From RGIG3701 sp031553595 (GTDB lineage: Bacteria; Planctomycetota; Planctomycetia; Pirellulales; Thermoguttaceae): DNA of 64,000 bases. Under the pieces are notes generated by a model. The model had not been told where the DNA came from, ran no database searches, and saw only the letters and a program-made list of their open reading frames with translations. The DNA lies in assembly GCA_031553595.1 (NCBI GenBank), contig JAVBLI010000001.1, forward strand, positions 1 to 64,000. The letters run 5' to 3'. The translations under genes and the position numbers were made by a program. Of the stretch, positions 24,721 through 33,566 are shown piece by piece. The number at the start of each line of letters is the position of its first letter. Position 1 is the stretch's first letter.

Positions 24721-25724
24721 AAATAATTCGAAAAAAGGCGTTTGCGCGGGCGGGCCTGGTGGGGAATCCTTCGGACGGGTATTACGGGAAGACGATTTCC
24801 GTGCTGCTGCGGGAGTATTATGCCACGGTGACGCTTTATGAGTGGGACGAAATCGAAATCGTGATGACGGAACTGGATAACTCACGGTTTCGGTCGGTGC
24901 ATGAGCTGGTGCATGACGTGAAGCTTCACGGTTATTACGGCGGGGTGCGTCTGGTGAAGGCCACGATTAAGCGTTTTGTGGAATATTGCACCGCGGCGGG
25001 GATTCCGCTGCATGACCGGACGTTTTCGGTGCGTTACGCGTCTAATATTCCGCGGCAGGTGGGGATGGCGGGTTCCAGCGCGATTATCGTGGCCACGCTG
25101 CGGTGCCTGATGGCGTTTTACGGGGTGGATATTCCGCTACATTTACAGCCGTCCCTGGCGCTTTCGGTGGAGCAGCATGAGCTGGGTATTACGGCCGGGC
25201 TCCAGGATCGTGTCATTCAGGTGTATGAGGGCATGGTGTTCATGGATTTTTCGCGCGACGGGATGTGTGAGGAGCACGGACTGCCTTACGGGCGTTATGA
25301 GGCGCTGCCGGCGGAGATTCAGCCGCCGCTTTACGTGGCGTTTAAGGATGACGCGGGGGAGCCCACGGAGGTGGTGCATAATAATTTGCGTCACCGGTGG
25401 AATGAGGGAGACCCGCAGGTGCATGCGGCCATGGTGCGTTTTGCAGAGCTTGCGGAGGCGGCGAAAACGGCGGTTTTGGGGCGTGACTGGGGGGAGCTGA
25501 GCCGGATTATGGATGCGAATTTCGACTTGCGGCGTTCCATCTGCCAGATTGCGCCGAAACAGCTCGAGATGGTGGAGGTGGCGAGGCAGGCGGGGGCCAG
25601 TGCAAAATTTGCGGGCAGCGGCGGCGCAATCGTCGGTATGTGCGAAGATGAAAAAACCTTTCAAAAATTGCGGGAAACGCTGGGGAAAATCCACTGTCAT
25701 GTGTTTCGGCCCACGGTTTTTTGA
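24717..25724 (+). CDS. GHMP-family kinase, glucuronokinase-like
   Basis: 335 residues from ATG 24717 (an in-frame TTG at 24705 is less likely). GHMP kinases phosphorylate small metabolites. The N-terminus KKAFARAGLVGNPSDGYYGK closely follows that of plant glucuronokinase. The phosphate-binding motif 2 is PRQVGMAGSSAIIVATLRC, the aspartate-containing region is GITAGLQDRVIQVYEGMVFM, and the C-terminal motif 3 is GASAKFAGSGGAIVG. Family knowledge: glucuronokinase forms glucuronate-1-phosphate, which a uridylyltransferase converts to UDP-glucuronate. The adjacent galU supports this salvage route feeding acidic exopolysaccharide. Other GHMP kinases of the mevalonate or heptose groups are possible but fit the N-terminus less well. 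Confidence 0.8.
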   Translation: MEIIRKKAFARAGLVGNPSDGYYGKTISVLLREYYATVTLYEWDEIEIVMTELDNSRFRSVHELVHDVKLHGYYGGVRLVKATIKRFVEYCTAAGIPLHDRTFSVRYASNIPRQVGMAGSSAIIVATLRCLMAFYGVDIPLHLQPSLALSVEQHELGITAGLQDRVIQVYEGMVFMDFSRDGMCEEHGLPYGRYEALPAEIQPPLYVAFKDDAGEPTEVVHNNLRHRWNEGDPQVHAAMVRFAELAEAAKTAVLGRDWGELSRIMDANFDLRRSICQIAPKQLEMVEVARQAGASAKFAGSGGAIVGMCEDEKTFQKLRETLGKIHCHVFRPTVF

Positions 25725-25742
25725 ATGGTGAATGGTGAAGCG
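25722..25742. repeat. Heptanucleotide array starting at a stop codon
   Basis: TGAATGG, TGAATGG and TGAAGCG; the first TGA is the stop codon of the kinase gene. The remaining gap to 25979 is AT-rich and shows no gene. Confidence 0.65.
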
Positions 25743-25979
25743 CGGGGATGGGGGATTCTTGTAAATTTTGCCGTTTTTTTGGGGAATTTTTCTGCGTACG
25801 CCCGATTTTTTCGTTTTCTTTATAATATTATGGAAACTTTTGCGTGTGCTTTCTTGCATTTTCGCGGCGAAACGAGTACCATAAAGGAACGTGCGGCAGC
25901 GTTTTCGGCGAAACGCGGCGTCCGCATGCGGGGGGACTCGTTTTTCATGAAATCTTTTAGTGTGGTTTAAGGCAGAAGC

Positions 25980-28655
25980 ATGACACATCTGAAACATTCC
26001 GTTTCTTTTTTCTGGCTGAGTGCGATTCTTGTTTTCGTGTTATTTTTTTCCGGGAATGGGTGTGGTGGCGGTTCCGCGAAAAAATCGTCGCCGGCCCCGC
26101 AGCCCGCGGCTTCTGAAACGCCTGCCCCTGCGGCGGGCGGTGGCGTGGGCACTTCCGGGGGTTCCGAAGATGATGCGGATGACGCGGATGACGGTGAGGA
26201 AAATGTAAAGCCGGAAAAGAAAAAGAACGCGGCGAAAGAGGCGGAAAAGAAGTCCGCGAAAAAAACGAAAAAGAAGACGAAAAAAGCGGGCGAGGAGGAA
26301 GCCGGGGAAGAGGACGTGGACGCCGCGGCGGCAAAAACGGCGAAAGCGCTGCCGAAAGATGTGGCACGCTGGACGCGGGAGGATTTTCTTGCCGCGAAAG
26401 CCATGAAGCGGACGGATGCGAAATATGATTTAACGCCCGCGCTGGCGGCTCTGGGGACGCGGAATCACGGCCGAAGTGCGGCGGGTGAAGACGCGGAAAT
26501 CCTGACGGAGTTGATGCGGATGGAGCTTCCGCCGGATTATGACGCGGAAATCGCCGCTGCGGCCCTGGCGGCGGCGGAGGCCGAGAAAATCCAAAAAGCG
26601 CAAAAGTCACAGAAAAACAAGGGAAAAAAGGCGAAGAAAAAGCCGGCTGCGGAGGATGCGGACGCGGAAGAGGACGCCCCCCAGGACGCGGAAAATGCGG
26701 ATGACCAGGAAAACGCGCCGGCGGATGAAGAAAAAGAGGAAGTGAAGCCGGAAAACATGCCGCCGCTGGAAGTGCTTCTGGTGGTTTTAACGCCGAATGA
26801 AGTGAAAGCGGGCGCCGGCGCGCTGCTGGAAAATGGGAGCCCGGCGGCCTGGAAGGGTGTGATGGATATTTTGCAGCGGAAAACCCAGACAGATCAGGAC
26901 CGGGACGCGGTGCAGACGATGCTCGAGAAAATTTCGGAAACGCGCACGCCGGAAAATGAAAAGCTGCTTTTCCGGATCCTGACAGACGCGGAGTCCATCC
27001 GTCAGCCGTGGCCTGAAGAGGAAAAAGCGGCGATGAACCTGCGTCTGATGGGCGGGAAGGAAAAGAAGAATGTGGAAGGCCGACGGGTGACGGTGATGGC
27101 CGTGGGCGGGTCGCGCAATTTAACGGACATCACCGCGCGGGAAATGCGGGATTCCGTCATGAATCTGGGGCGGGAACGTTTCAGCCCGGCGTTCCGGAAA
27201 GAAATTGCGCTGTTTCTGATGAACCCGAAAGTCGATAAAACCCTGCTGGCCCAGCGGGATTACCAGCAGTTTCTGGAGAACATGCTGCGTTACGTCATGG
27301 AAAAAAAGCCGGCGAATCTTGACGCGCAACTGGCTTTATACCTCCTTCCCTCGCTGCCGGCCCAGCAAAAAGATAAGCTGGAGGAAAATCTTTTGCCGCT
27401 GATGCAGGATGTTTTGCGGGCGGAGTTTCTGCTGGCGGACGCGAAGACGATTACCGCCGTTAAGCAGGCCCGCAGTGCCGCGGCGGAAACGCCGGATGAA
27501 GATGAAAAAGCGGGTGCCGGCGGCTGGTCTCTGATGGGCGGCGCGGGCAGAACGGGAGAAACGCCGCAGCGAAACACGTCCGGCGGGGCGAAAAACGCGG
27601 CGGGAGAGCCGAATTTTCTTGTCCAGCTGATCCTGGATGACGATTTAAGAGAGGATTACGCGCGGCGGCTGTGGGCGAATGAAGTGCTGAAAGTGGAGAT
27701 GGGCCGTCTTTCGGATGAAGTGAAAAAAATCCTCAAAAACGCGGGCAGTGAGGGATTAACGGCCGCCGATTTCCGTTCCGGGCAAAATGCCGCGCGGGCG
27801 CTGGAAATGCTGGTGGTTTCGCCGCGTGCGGAGTCACGGAAGGTGTTTTTCCGCATTCTGACGCTGGGCTGGGGTTTCGGGCCCGCGGTGATGCAGCAAC
27901 TGGGGATTTTGGGGAAAGCGGAGCCGGAGCCGGGATTCCTGATGGTGCTGAAATCCCTGGAGCGGAAAGATCCTCCGAAAGTGAAAAGCGGCGGCAGTAC
28001 GGCCCGGACGGACAAGAAGCCCGCCGCCAGTGTGGTAAAGCGGGAGGCGCAACAGAAAACGGCCGGAGACTGGATGAAAGCGTGTGAAGCGCAGGTGAAA
28101 ACGTGGTGTGATCAGTTCGCGCTGGCCGGGCAGTTACAGATGGAGCTCAGCGGTGAGTCGCCGGAGACGGTGACGGCGGGGCGTGCGGACGCCGGTTCCG
28201 CTGCGGATGCGGACACGGACGCGGAAGACGGCGGAGAAAAATCGTCCACCGGCGGAACGCTTTCCGATTTCCCAGCTTCCCTTCCTGCCGGCGCGGAGAT
28301 TCAGGCGGTGTACCGGAAAACGTGGCAGCCGGAAGATGCCGCCGCGCGGGGCGAGAGCCTGAAAATCCATTTCGTCCGTTTCACGTGCGAGGCACGCTGG
28401 GTGCAGATTCAGAATTTCTTCCGGAAAACGCAAAAAGGCATGGTACTGCGCGAGACGGAAACGTCTGAAAAAGTAAAGCCCACGGCTTTATGGCTGGAAA
28501 GGTACCGCGTGGATGACGGAGCGAAAAAATGCCTGTCTGTGGATGTCCACATTACGCTGGCGGACGGCGAGGCGATCGACTTGAAGGCGGCCGGGCCGGT
28601 AAAAATGCAGGTGGACGTACTGGTGATGGAAATGGATGATTTAAAGGGAGAATGA
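25980..28655 (+). CDS. Large exported (possible lipo-) protein, charged and Ala-rich
   Basis: 891 residues, not recognised. The N-terminus has a hydrophobic export signal ending FFSGNGCGGGSAKK, in which the cysteine could be lipidated although the lipobox is not canonical. Residues about 35-130 and 200-265 are Lys/Glu/Ala/Asp-rich and probably disordered (KPEKKKNAAKEAEKKSAKK). Folded-looking segments occur between (MPPLEVLLVVLTPNEVKAGAGA) and in the C-terminal third (FFRILTLGWGFGPAVMQQLG; AEIQAVYRKTWQPEDAAARG). The end holds a beta-rich domain, KPTALWLERYRVDDG. It overlaps the acyltransferase gene by four bases (ATGA). It may be an envelope scaffold of planctomycete type; no function is claimed. 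Confidence 0.6.
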   Translation: MTHLKHSVSFFWLSAILVFVLFFSGNGCGGGSAKKSSPAPQPAASETPAPAAGGGVGTSGGSEDDADDADDGEENVKPEKKKNAAKEAEKKSAKKTKKKTKKAGEEEAGEEDVDAAAAKTAKALPKDVARWTREDFLAAKAMKRTDAKYDLTPALAALGTRNHGRSAAGEDAEILTELMRMELPPDYDAEIAAAALAAAEAEKIQKAQKSQKNKGKKAKKKPAAEDADAEEDAPQDAENADDQENAPADEEKEEVKPENMPPLEVLLVVLTPNEVKAGAGALLENGSPAAWKGVMDILQRKTQTDQDRDAVQTMLEKISETRTPENEKLLFRILTDAESIRQPWPEEEKAAMNLRLMGGKEKKNVEGRRVTVMAVGGSRNLTDITAREMRDSVMNLGRERFSPAFRKEIALFLMNPKVDKTLLAQRDYQQFLENMLRYVMEKKPANLDAQLALYLLPSLPAQQKDKLEENLLPLMQDVLRAEFLLADAKTITAVKQARSAAAETPDEDEKAGAGGWSLMGGAGRTGETPQRNTSGGAKNAAGEPNFLVQLILDDDLREDYARRLWANEVLKVEMGRLSDEVKKILKNAGSEGLTAADFRSGQNAARALEMLVVSPRAESRKVFFRILTLGWGFGPAVMQQLGILGKAEPEPGFLMVLKSLERKDPPKVKSGGSTARTDKKPAASVVKREAQQKTAGDWMKACEAQVKTWCDQFALAGQLQMELSGESPETVTAGRADAGSAADADTDAEDGGEKSSTGGTLSDFPASLPAGAEIQAVYRKTWQPEDAAARGESLKIHFVRFTCEARWVQIQNFFRKTQKGMVLRETETSEKVKPTALWLERYRVDDGAKKCLSVDVHITLADGEAIDLKAAGPVKMQVDVLVMEMDDLKGE

Positions 28656-29344
28656 CGGCGAAAATGAAATTCCTGTGTGAAATCATCGCGTTTTTGCTGA
28701 TGCTGCCCATGATCCTGGCGTATTACTTTTTTTGCCTGATTTTAGGCACGCGCCGGGCATTCATGGATTTTTCGCAACTGATGTGCCTTTTCCCCGGGCT
28801 GATCGGGGAATTTTTTCGCCGGGCGTTTTATCGGGCCGTGCTGCCGCGGTGCGAGAAGAACGCGTGTGTGAGTTTCGGCACTTTTTTCACCCACCCCACG
28901 GCCGAAATCGGCGAAAACGCGTATATCGGCCCGTATACCGTCATCGGAGACGTCATCGTGGGCAAGGATACGCTCATCGGCACCGGCGTTTCCATCCTGA
29001 ATGGCACGCGCCAGCACGGCACGGAGCGTCTGGACATCCCTATCCGTGAGCAGCCGGGTGAGTACCCTCGCGTCATCGTGGGCGAGGGGACCATGGTCTG
29101 CGAGAGGGCGGTCGTTCTTGCAAATATCGGAAAACACTGTATCATAGGAGCGGGGACGCTGGTTCTGGAGCCGATTCCGGATTACGCGATCGCCGTGGGT
29201 GTGCCCGCGAAAGTCATCCGATTTCGGAATGAAAACGAAAAAGAACTGTTAAACCCAAGCGAAATACAAAACCCAAGCGAAACGCATAACGAAAGCGAAA
29301 CGCCCATGGACGCAAAAACGCATCCCCCATCCCCCATTCCCTAA
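28652..29344 (+). CDS. Hexapeptide-repeat (LbetaH) acyltransferase
   Basis: 230 residues. Two N-terminal hydrophobic stretches (LCEIIAFLLMLPMILAYYFF) suggest membrane association. Residues about 75-190 are a left-handed beta-helix: PTAEIGENAYIGPYTVIGDV, VGKDTLIGTGVSILNG, VGEGTMVCERAVVLANIGKH, ending AVGVPAKVIRF, the usual close of serine acetyltransferase-like and sugar O-acetyltransferases. The likely catalytic histidine is in NGTRQHG. Acceptor unknown; surface polysaccharide acetylation is plausible given neighbours. The last 30 residues (NPSEIQNPSETHNESET) are encoded by short DNA repeats and look like a run-on into intergenic repeats. Translation is coupled to the upstream gene by ATGA. 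Confidence 0.85.
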   Translation: MTAKMKFLCEIIAFLLMLPMILAYYFFCLILGTRRAFMDFSQLMCLFPGLIGEFFRRAFYRAVLPRCEKNACVSFGTFFTHPTAEIGENAYIGPYTVIGDVIVGKDTLIGTGVSILNGTRQHGTERLDIPIREQPGEYPRVIVGEGTMVCERAVVLANIGKHCIIGAGTLVLEPIPDYAIAVGVPAKVIRFRNENEKELLNPSEIQNPSETHNESETPMDAKTHPPSPIP

Positions 29345-29355
29345 CCCCCCATCCC
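29321..29355. repeat. Heptanucleotide array at the 3' end of the acyltransferase gene
   Basis: CATCCCC, CATCCCC, CATTCCC, TAACCCC and CCATCCC in exact phase. The TAA of the fourth unit is the acyltransferase stop codon, so the last coding codons are part of the array. Confidence 0.7.
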
Positions 29356-29364
29356 ATTCACACC

Positions 29365-31347
29365 ATGAGCGCAATTCTCGGAATCCTTTATCGAAATCCG
29401 AATCACCCTGTGGAAGTTTCCCGGCTGTCGAAAATGGCGGACACGGTGGCTTACCGCGGCCCGTGCGGACAGGCGTATTACGTCGCCGCGGGGCTGGGCC
29501 TGGCCGCCTGCTACTGGAACCCGGAGCAGATCATCTCGGCCGACATTCTTCACTCGGAATATGTTCCGCCTGACGACCAGTATGCCGGGAAAGTAGTGCG
29601 GACGATTAATAATGACGCTTCTGTGGCGGTCATTATGGACGGGGAGATTTATAACATCGACGTTCTCCGCCGAGAGCTGGAGGCGGAAGATCACGACTTT
29701 TACACGACGGACGACGCGGAAGTCGTCCTGCATCTTTACGAGCTTCACGGGCCGGATGTGCTTTTCCCGAAATTGCGGGGAAAATTCTCGATCGCCATCT
29801 GGGACGCGAGACGGCAGTCGCTTCTTTTAGCGCGCGACCGGACGGGGCAAAAGCCGCTTTATGTGTATCAGGACGAGGAAAAACTGATTTTCGCATCGGA
29901 ACTGAAGGCCATTCTCGCGCATGGAAACGTAAAGAAAGATATCAGCCCGACGGCGATCGAGGATTATTTCATCATGGAAAGCATCCCCGCGCCGCGGTCG
30001 ATTTATAAATATGTGGAAAAGATCCCGCCGGCGAGCTGGAAAGTTTTTCGCCCTCAGTGGGGGAAGGAGTTGAAGGCCGGGGAGCCGTGGATTTCGAATG
30101 AATGCACGCCGCGGAGATACTGGCATTTCGCGATCACGGCGGACGACTCGGTGGATGAAATAACCGAGCCCCAGTGGAAGCAGATCATTCTTGACACGCT
30201 GGAAGACACCGTGGATTACATGAAAGGCGGCTTCATCCCGGCGGGCGCGTTTTTAAGCGGCGGCCTGGACTCCAGTATCGTCGTCGCGATGCAGAGCCGA
30301 TGGGGCGGCGAGTCGATTTCTACGTTTTCCATCGGATTTTCCGAGTCCGAATTTAATGAGCTGGAGTATGCCGAGGCGGTTTCGGAGCGTTTCGGCACGG
30401 ATCATTACGAAGAAATCGTCACGCCGAACGCGGTGCGCGAAATCCAGCGGCTGGTGGAGTGTTATGATGAGCCTTTCGGTGACCCGGCGGCCCTGCCCAT
30501 GATGCTCGTTTCGCGGCTGGCGGCGAAGTACGTTACCGCAGTTTTTTCCGGAGACGGCGGCGACGAAAGTTTCGGTGGCTACACCCGGCATATTCATGAC
30601 CTGCGCGAGGATCAGGTGCGGCGGATGCTGCCCGGCGGGATTCAGCGCATGCTGGGCGGGCTGGGGACGCTGTGGCCGAGGACGGATTTTTTGCCCCGGT
30701 GGCTGCGTGCGAAGAATACGCTGACGAACCTCGGGCTTTCCGCCGCCGAGGCATACGCGAACACCGCCTGCCACTGCCGGAATCCGCTACGAAAAAAGCT
30801 GCTGGCCCCGCTGTTCCGCATGCCGGGTTATGAGCCGTCGGATGTGACCGCGCGGTACGTGAATGAGTTTTTGCGTGCGCCGGCGGATGACACGCTGGCG
30901 GGGATGCTGATGGCCGAGGTGAATTTCGCGCTGCCGGAAGCCATGACGAAAGTGGACCGCGCGACCATGCATTACGGCCTGGAGGTGCGCTCGCCGTTTT
31001 TGGATCACGAAATGCTGGCGGTGGCGGCGAAAGTGCCGTCCGATTTAAAAATCGATGACGGGATGGGGAAGTGGATTTTGCGGAAAATTTTTGAGCCGCA
31101 ACTGCCGGATAAGCTGAAAAATCGGCCGAAACAGGGTTTCGAGCTGCCCACGGACATGTGGATGCGCGGGCCCCTGAAGCAGACGTTCATGGAAGAGGTG
31201 TTTCACAAAAACAGTCGGCTGGCGGAATGGGTGGACCTCACGGCGGCAAAAAAATTATACGCGCACCACTGCGCGAAAACCGGTCATCACGGGCGATTTC
31301 TGTGGTCGCTGCTGGTGCTGGCGGAATGGGTGAAGCGGTGGGTGTGA
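29365..31347 (+). CDS. Asparagine synthetase B-like protein with degenerate glutaminase site
   Basis: 660 residues. Domain 1 (about 1-200) has the class II glutamine amidotransferase fold, but the invariant nucleophile Cys2 is Ser (the start reads MSAILGIL instead of MCGI) and the oxyanion-hole Asn of NGEIYN is Asp92 (MDGEIYN). The RGP motif at about 31 is kept but altered (RGPCGQ). Domain 2 is an intact synthetase: FLSGGLDSS at 297-304 for PPi binding, SIGFSE, and FSGDGGDESFGGYTRH. So ATP-dependent amide formation seems possible with free ammonia but not with glutamine. Related amidotransferases occur in exosortase loci. The start at 29365 has no good ribosome site; no upstream start gives a Met-Cys. 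Confidence 0.88.
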   Translation: MSAILGILYRNPNHPVEVSRLSKMADTVAYRGPCGQAYYVAAGLGLAACYWNPEQIISADILHSEYVPPDDQYAGKVVRTINNDASVAVIMDGEIYNIDVLRRELEAEDHDFYTTDDAEVVLHLYELHGPDVLFPKLRGKFSIAIWDARRQSLLLARDRTGQKPLYVYQDEEKLIFASELKAILAHGNVKKDISPTAIEDYFIMESIPAPRSIYKYVEKIPPASWKVFRPQWGKELKAGEPWISNECTPRRYWHFAITADDSVDEITEPQWKQIILDTLEDTVDYMKGGFIPAGAFLSGGLDSSIVVAMQSRWGGESISTFSIGFSESEFNELEYAEAVSERFGTDHYEEIVTPNAVREIQRLVECYDEPFGDPAALPMMLVSRLAAKYVTAVFSGDGGDESFGGYTRHIHDLREDQVRRMLPGGIQRMLGGLGTLWPRTDFLPRWLRAKNTLTNLGLSAAEAYANTACHCRNPLRKKLLAPLFRMPGYEPSDVTARYVNEFLRAPADDTLAGMLMAEVNFALPEAMTKVDRATMHYGLEVRSPFLDHEMLAVAAKVPSDLKIDDGMGKWILRKIFEPQLPDKLKNRPKQGFELPTDMWMRGPLKQTFMEEVFHKNSRLAEWVDLTAAKKLYAHHCAKTGHHGRFLWSLLVLAEWVKRWV

Positions 31348-31419
31348 GGGAACGGCAGGCCGATTTTTTAGAATTTTTAACGCGGAAAACGCGGAAGTCT
31401 TACAGAAAACGCGGAAGAG

Positions 31420-33450
31420 ATGAAAATGACGGTGAATTTTTTGAAAAAATGGTTTATGTCACCGGCTGTGCTGCTTTTAGCGGTGATCGTCGGCGGTGGA
31501 ATGCTGCTTTCCCCCCCTCTTTCTGCTCAGGATGACAAAAAACCGGAAAGCACGGCGGCTGAAACCGCGGCACTGGAAGCGCGGCAGCAGAAAATTGACG
31601 CACTGATCCGCAAGCTGGGGGATCCGTCCTGGAAAGTCCGTGAAGATGCGGGGCGAAAACTGATGGAATATGGGGCGGACGCCGAGCCAGCCCTGATGGC
31701 GGCCATGGAAAGTACGGACCTGACCACCGCGAAAGCCGCCGCGTTCTTTTACCCGCTGGTGGCCAACGAACTCGTCCGTGCCACCGACTCCGAAGCGCTG
31801 CGTCTGCTGCTGGACGAGTATGAAGCGTGTGATATGTCGGACAAAATGCGGCTTCTGGAGCGGATGAGGCGTCTGCCAGCGGAAGAAGCCGCCTCGGGTC
31901 TGCTGCGGCTGATAAATACGGAGACGGACGTCTCCCTCGCGCGGTACGGGATGCTGATGCTGTTATGGAATTTGCCGGCGGACATTCATTTTCCGTCCAT
32001 GATGAATGTGACGGACGCGAGTCTGGAGTCTCCGGCGGTGCGGGCCCTGCAGGGTCTGCCTGTGAAAAGTGTGGAGTATAAAGCGAAACAGGCCGCTTAC
32101 TGGGCCAGTGAGAAGCCGTGGATGGAAAAGCGGAAAGCCGCCGTAACGGAGGTGCTGGAACAGGCAAAAACGCTCCGCCGCATGAAACCCGCGGTGGAAC
32201 AGCTGACGAAATTCCTGGAAATGGAAAAAGCCTGCCTAGACGAAATCCTCCGCCGAATGGAGCAAAAAAATCCGCCCGGCGAGCCGCTTCTTGCGGAAAC
32301 GCTGGATCAGACGTATTATGAAATCCTTCAGGAAATGGCAAATCCGATGACCGCGCAGCAGCGTCAGCTGGGCACGCTGGGGATTCTCGGCCTGAGCTAT
32401 TACGCCATGGATTTCATGGATCGCATGGGTTTTCCCGCCGAGGCGGATTCCCTGATGAAAAAGATCCAGGGCATCAGCCGTTTAAATCAGACCTCTGCCG
32501 CCGGCGGCGCCAGCGACGCCGATTTTTGGTGGCTGCTGCTGCGCATGGGCTGGAACGAGAAGCTCCTCTGCCGCGGCCGCATTAACTGGGCGCTGGCCGA
32601 GGGAGAGCGTCTCCGCCAGTACTGCCGGACGGCGGATAAGGCGTTCGTCGCGTATGATCTGGCGAATACTTATCATGAACTGCGGAAAGATAAGCGGGCC
32701 GCGGAGCTCCTCGGAGACATCATGACCCAGAATAGCCTGAAAAAAGAGGGGCTCGTGAGACTCGACCGAACCGAGGACCAATTTACGGCGGTGATGAAAT
32801 ATTACCAGGCCGGGGAGGCGTGGCAGGAGAAGGACGTTCCGCGGGCGAAAGACCTGCTGCGAAACGCGGGCAAACTCTGGCCGGAAGACACGGAGTCCCT
32901 GATCCTGGCGTATGAAATCGGGCAGGCCACGGGGGATGAAGCGTGGCAGAAGGAAACGGATGAGCGAATCGAAAAACTGCTGAAAACGTTTGACGTGCGG
33001 ATCAAGGAAAACGGCGGAAAAGATGGCGTTCTGCCTTATGACGGCGGTATCCATGACCGGAATCTATATGCGTGGCTGGCCGGGAAAACGCACCGTCATC
33101 TGGCACAGGCGGCGATTTACGCCGAGGCGAATGTGAAGGAAATGCCGCATAACGGCAGTGTCCGTGACACGCTGGCTTATATTTATTTCGCCGCCGGGTA
33201 TCTGGATGACGCTATCAAGCATCAGTTGCAGGCCATGGAGGATAACTCCAGCGCGCTGGAAATTCGCCGGAATCTGGAAATTTTCCGCCGGGCGAAGAAA
33301 ATTCAGGACGGTGAAAAACCGGAAGACGCGGCATCTGAAAATGTGCCCCCGCTGCAAGATGCACCTTCCGCCACGGGGGTGAAATCTTCTTTGCGTGATG
33401 ATGTGGAGGTGGATACACAACTGGAGGAAATCGACATTTTTGGGGAATGA
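31420..33450 (+). CDS. Exported HEAT/TPR-repeat protein
   Basis: 676 residues. Signal peptide or anchor: FMSPAVLLLAVIVGGGMLLS. Residues about 55-215 resemble HEAT-like helical repeats (IRKLGDPSWKVREDAGRKLM is a typical PBS-lyase/HEAT unit common in planctomycetes). Residues about 400-640 resemble TPRs (AFVAYDLANTYHELRKDKRA and DTLAYIYFAAGYLDDAIKHQ). The tail is acidic and disordered, ending EIDIFGE. It is probably a periplasmic protein-protein interaction platform. It follows asnB-like by 72 bases and may be cotranscribed. Specific partners cannot be inferred. Confidence 0.75.
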   Translation: MKMTVNFLKKWFMSPAVLLLAVIVGGGMLLSPPLSAQDDKKPESTAAETAALEARQQKIDALIRKLGDPSWKVREDAGRKLMEYGADAEPALMAAMESTDLTTAKAAAFFYPLVANELVRATDSEALRLLLDEYEACDMSDKMRLLERMRRLPAEEAASGLLRLINTETDVSLARYGMLMLLWNLPADIHFPSMMNVTDASLESPAVRALQGLPVKSVEYKAKQAAYWASEKPWMEKRKAAVTEVLEQAKTLRRMKPAVEQLTKFLEMEKACLDEILRRMEQKNPPGEPLLAETLDQTYYEILQEMANPMTAQQRQLGTLGILGLSYYAMDFMDRMGFPAEADSLMKKIQGISRLNQTSAAGGASDADFWWLLLRMGWNEKLLCRGRINWALAEGERLRQYCRTADKAFVAYDLANTYHELRKDKRAAELLGDIMTQNSLKKEGLVRLDRTEDQFTAVMKYYQAGEAWQEKDVPRAKDLLRNAGKLWPEDTESLILAYEIGQATGDEAWQKETDERIEKLLKTFDVRIKENGGKDGVLPYDGGIHDRNLYAWLAGKTHRHLAQAAIYAEANVKEMPHNGSVRDTLAYIYFAAGYLDDAIKHQLQAMEDNSSALEIRRNLEIFRRAKKIQDGEKPEDAASENVPPLQDAPSATGVKSSLRDDVEVDTQLEEIDIFGE

Positions 33451-33566
33451 GGCGAAAAAATTTCATGAACCGGAAACCCTCTCGCGTCCGTACATATGAT
33501 ATCGCGCCGTTTTAAGTGGCGTAAGAATGAACCACAGGCACACGAAAAAACACAGGGGGACGCAGC

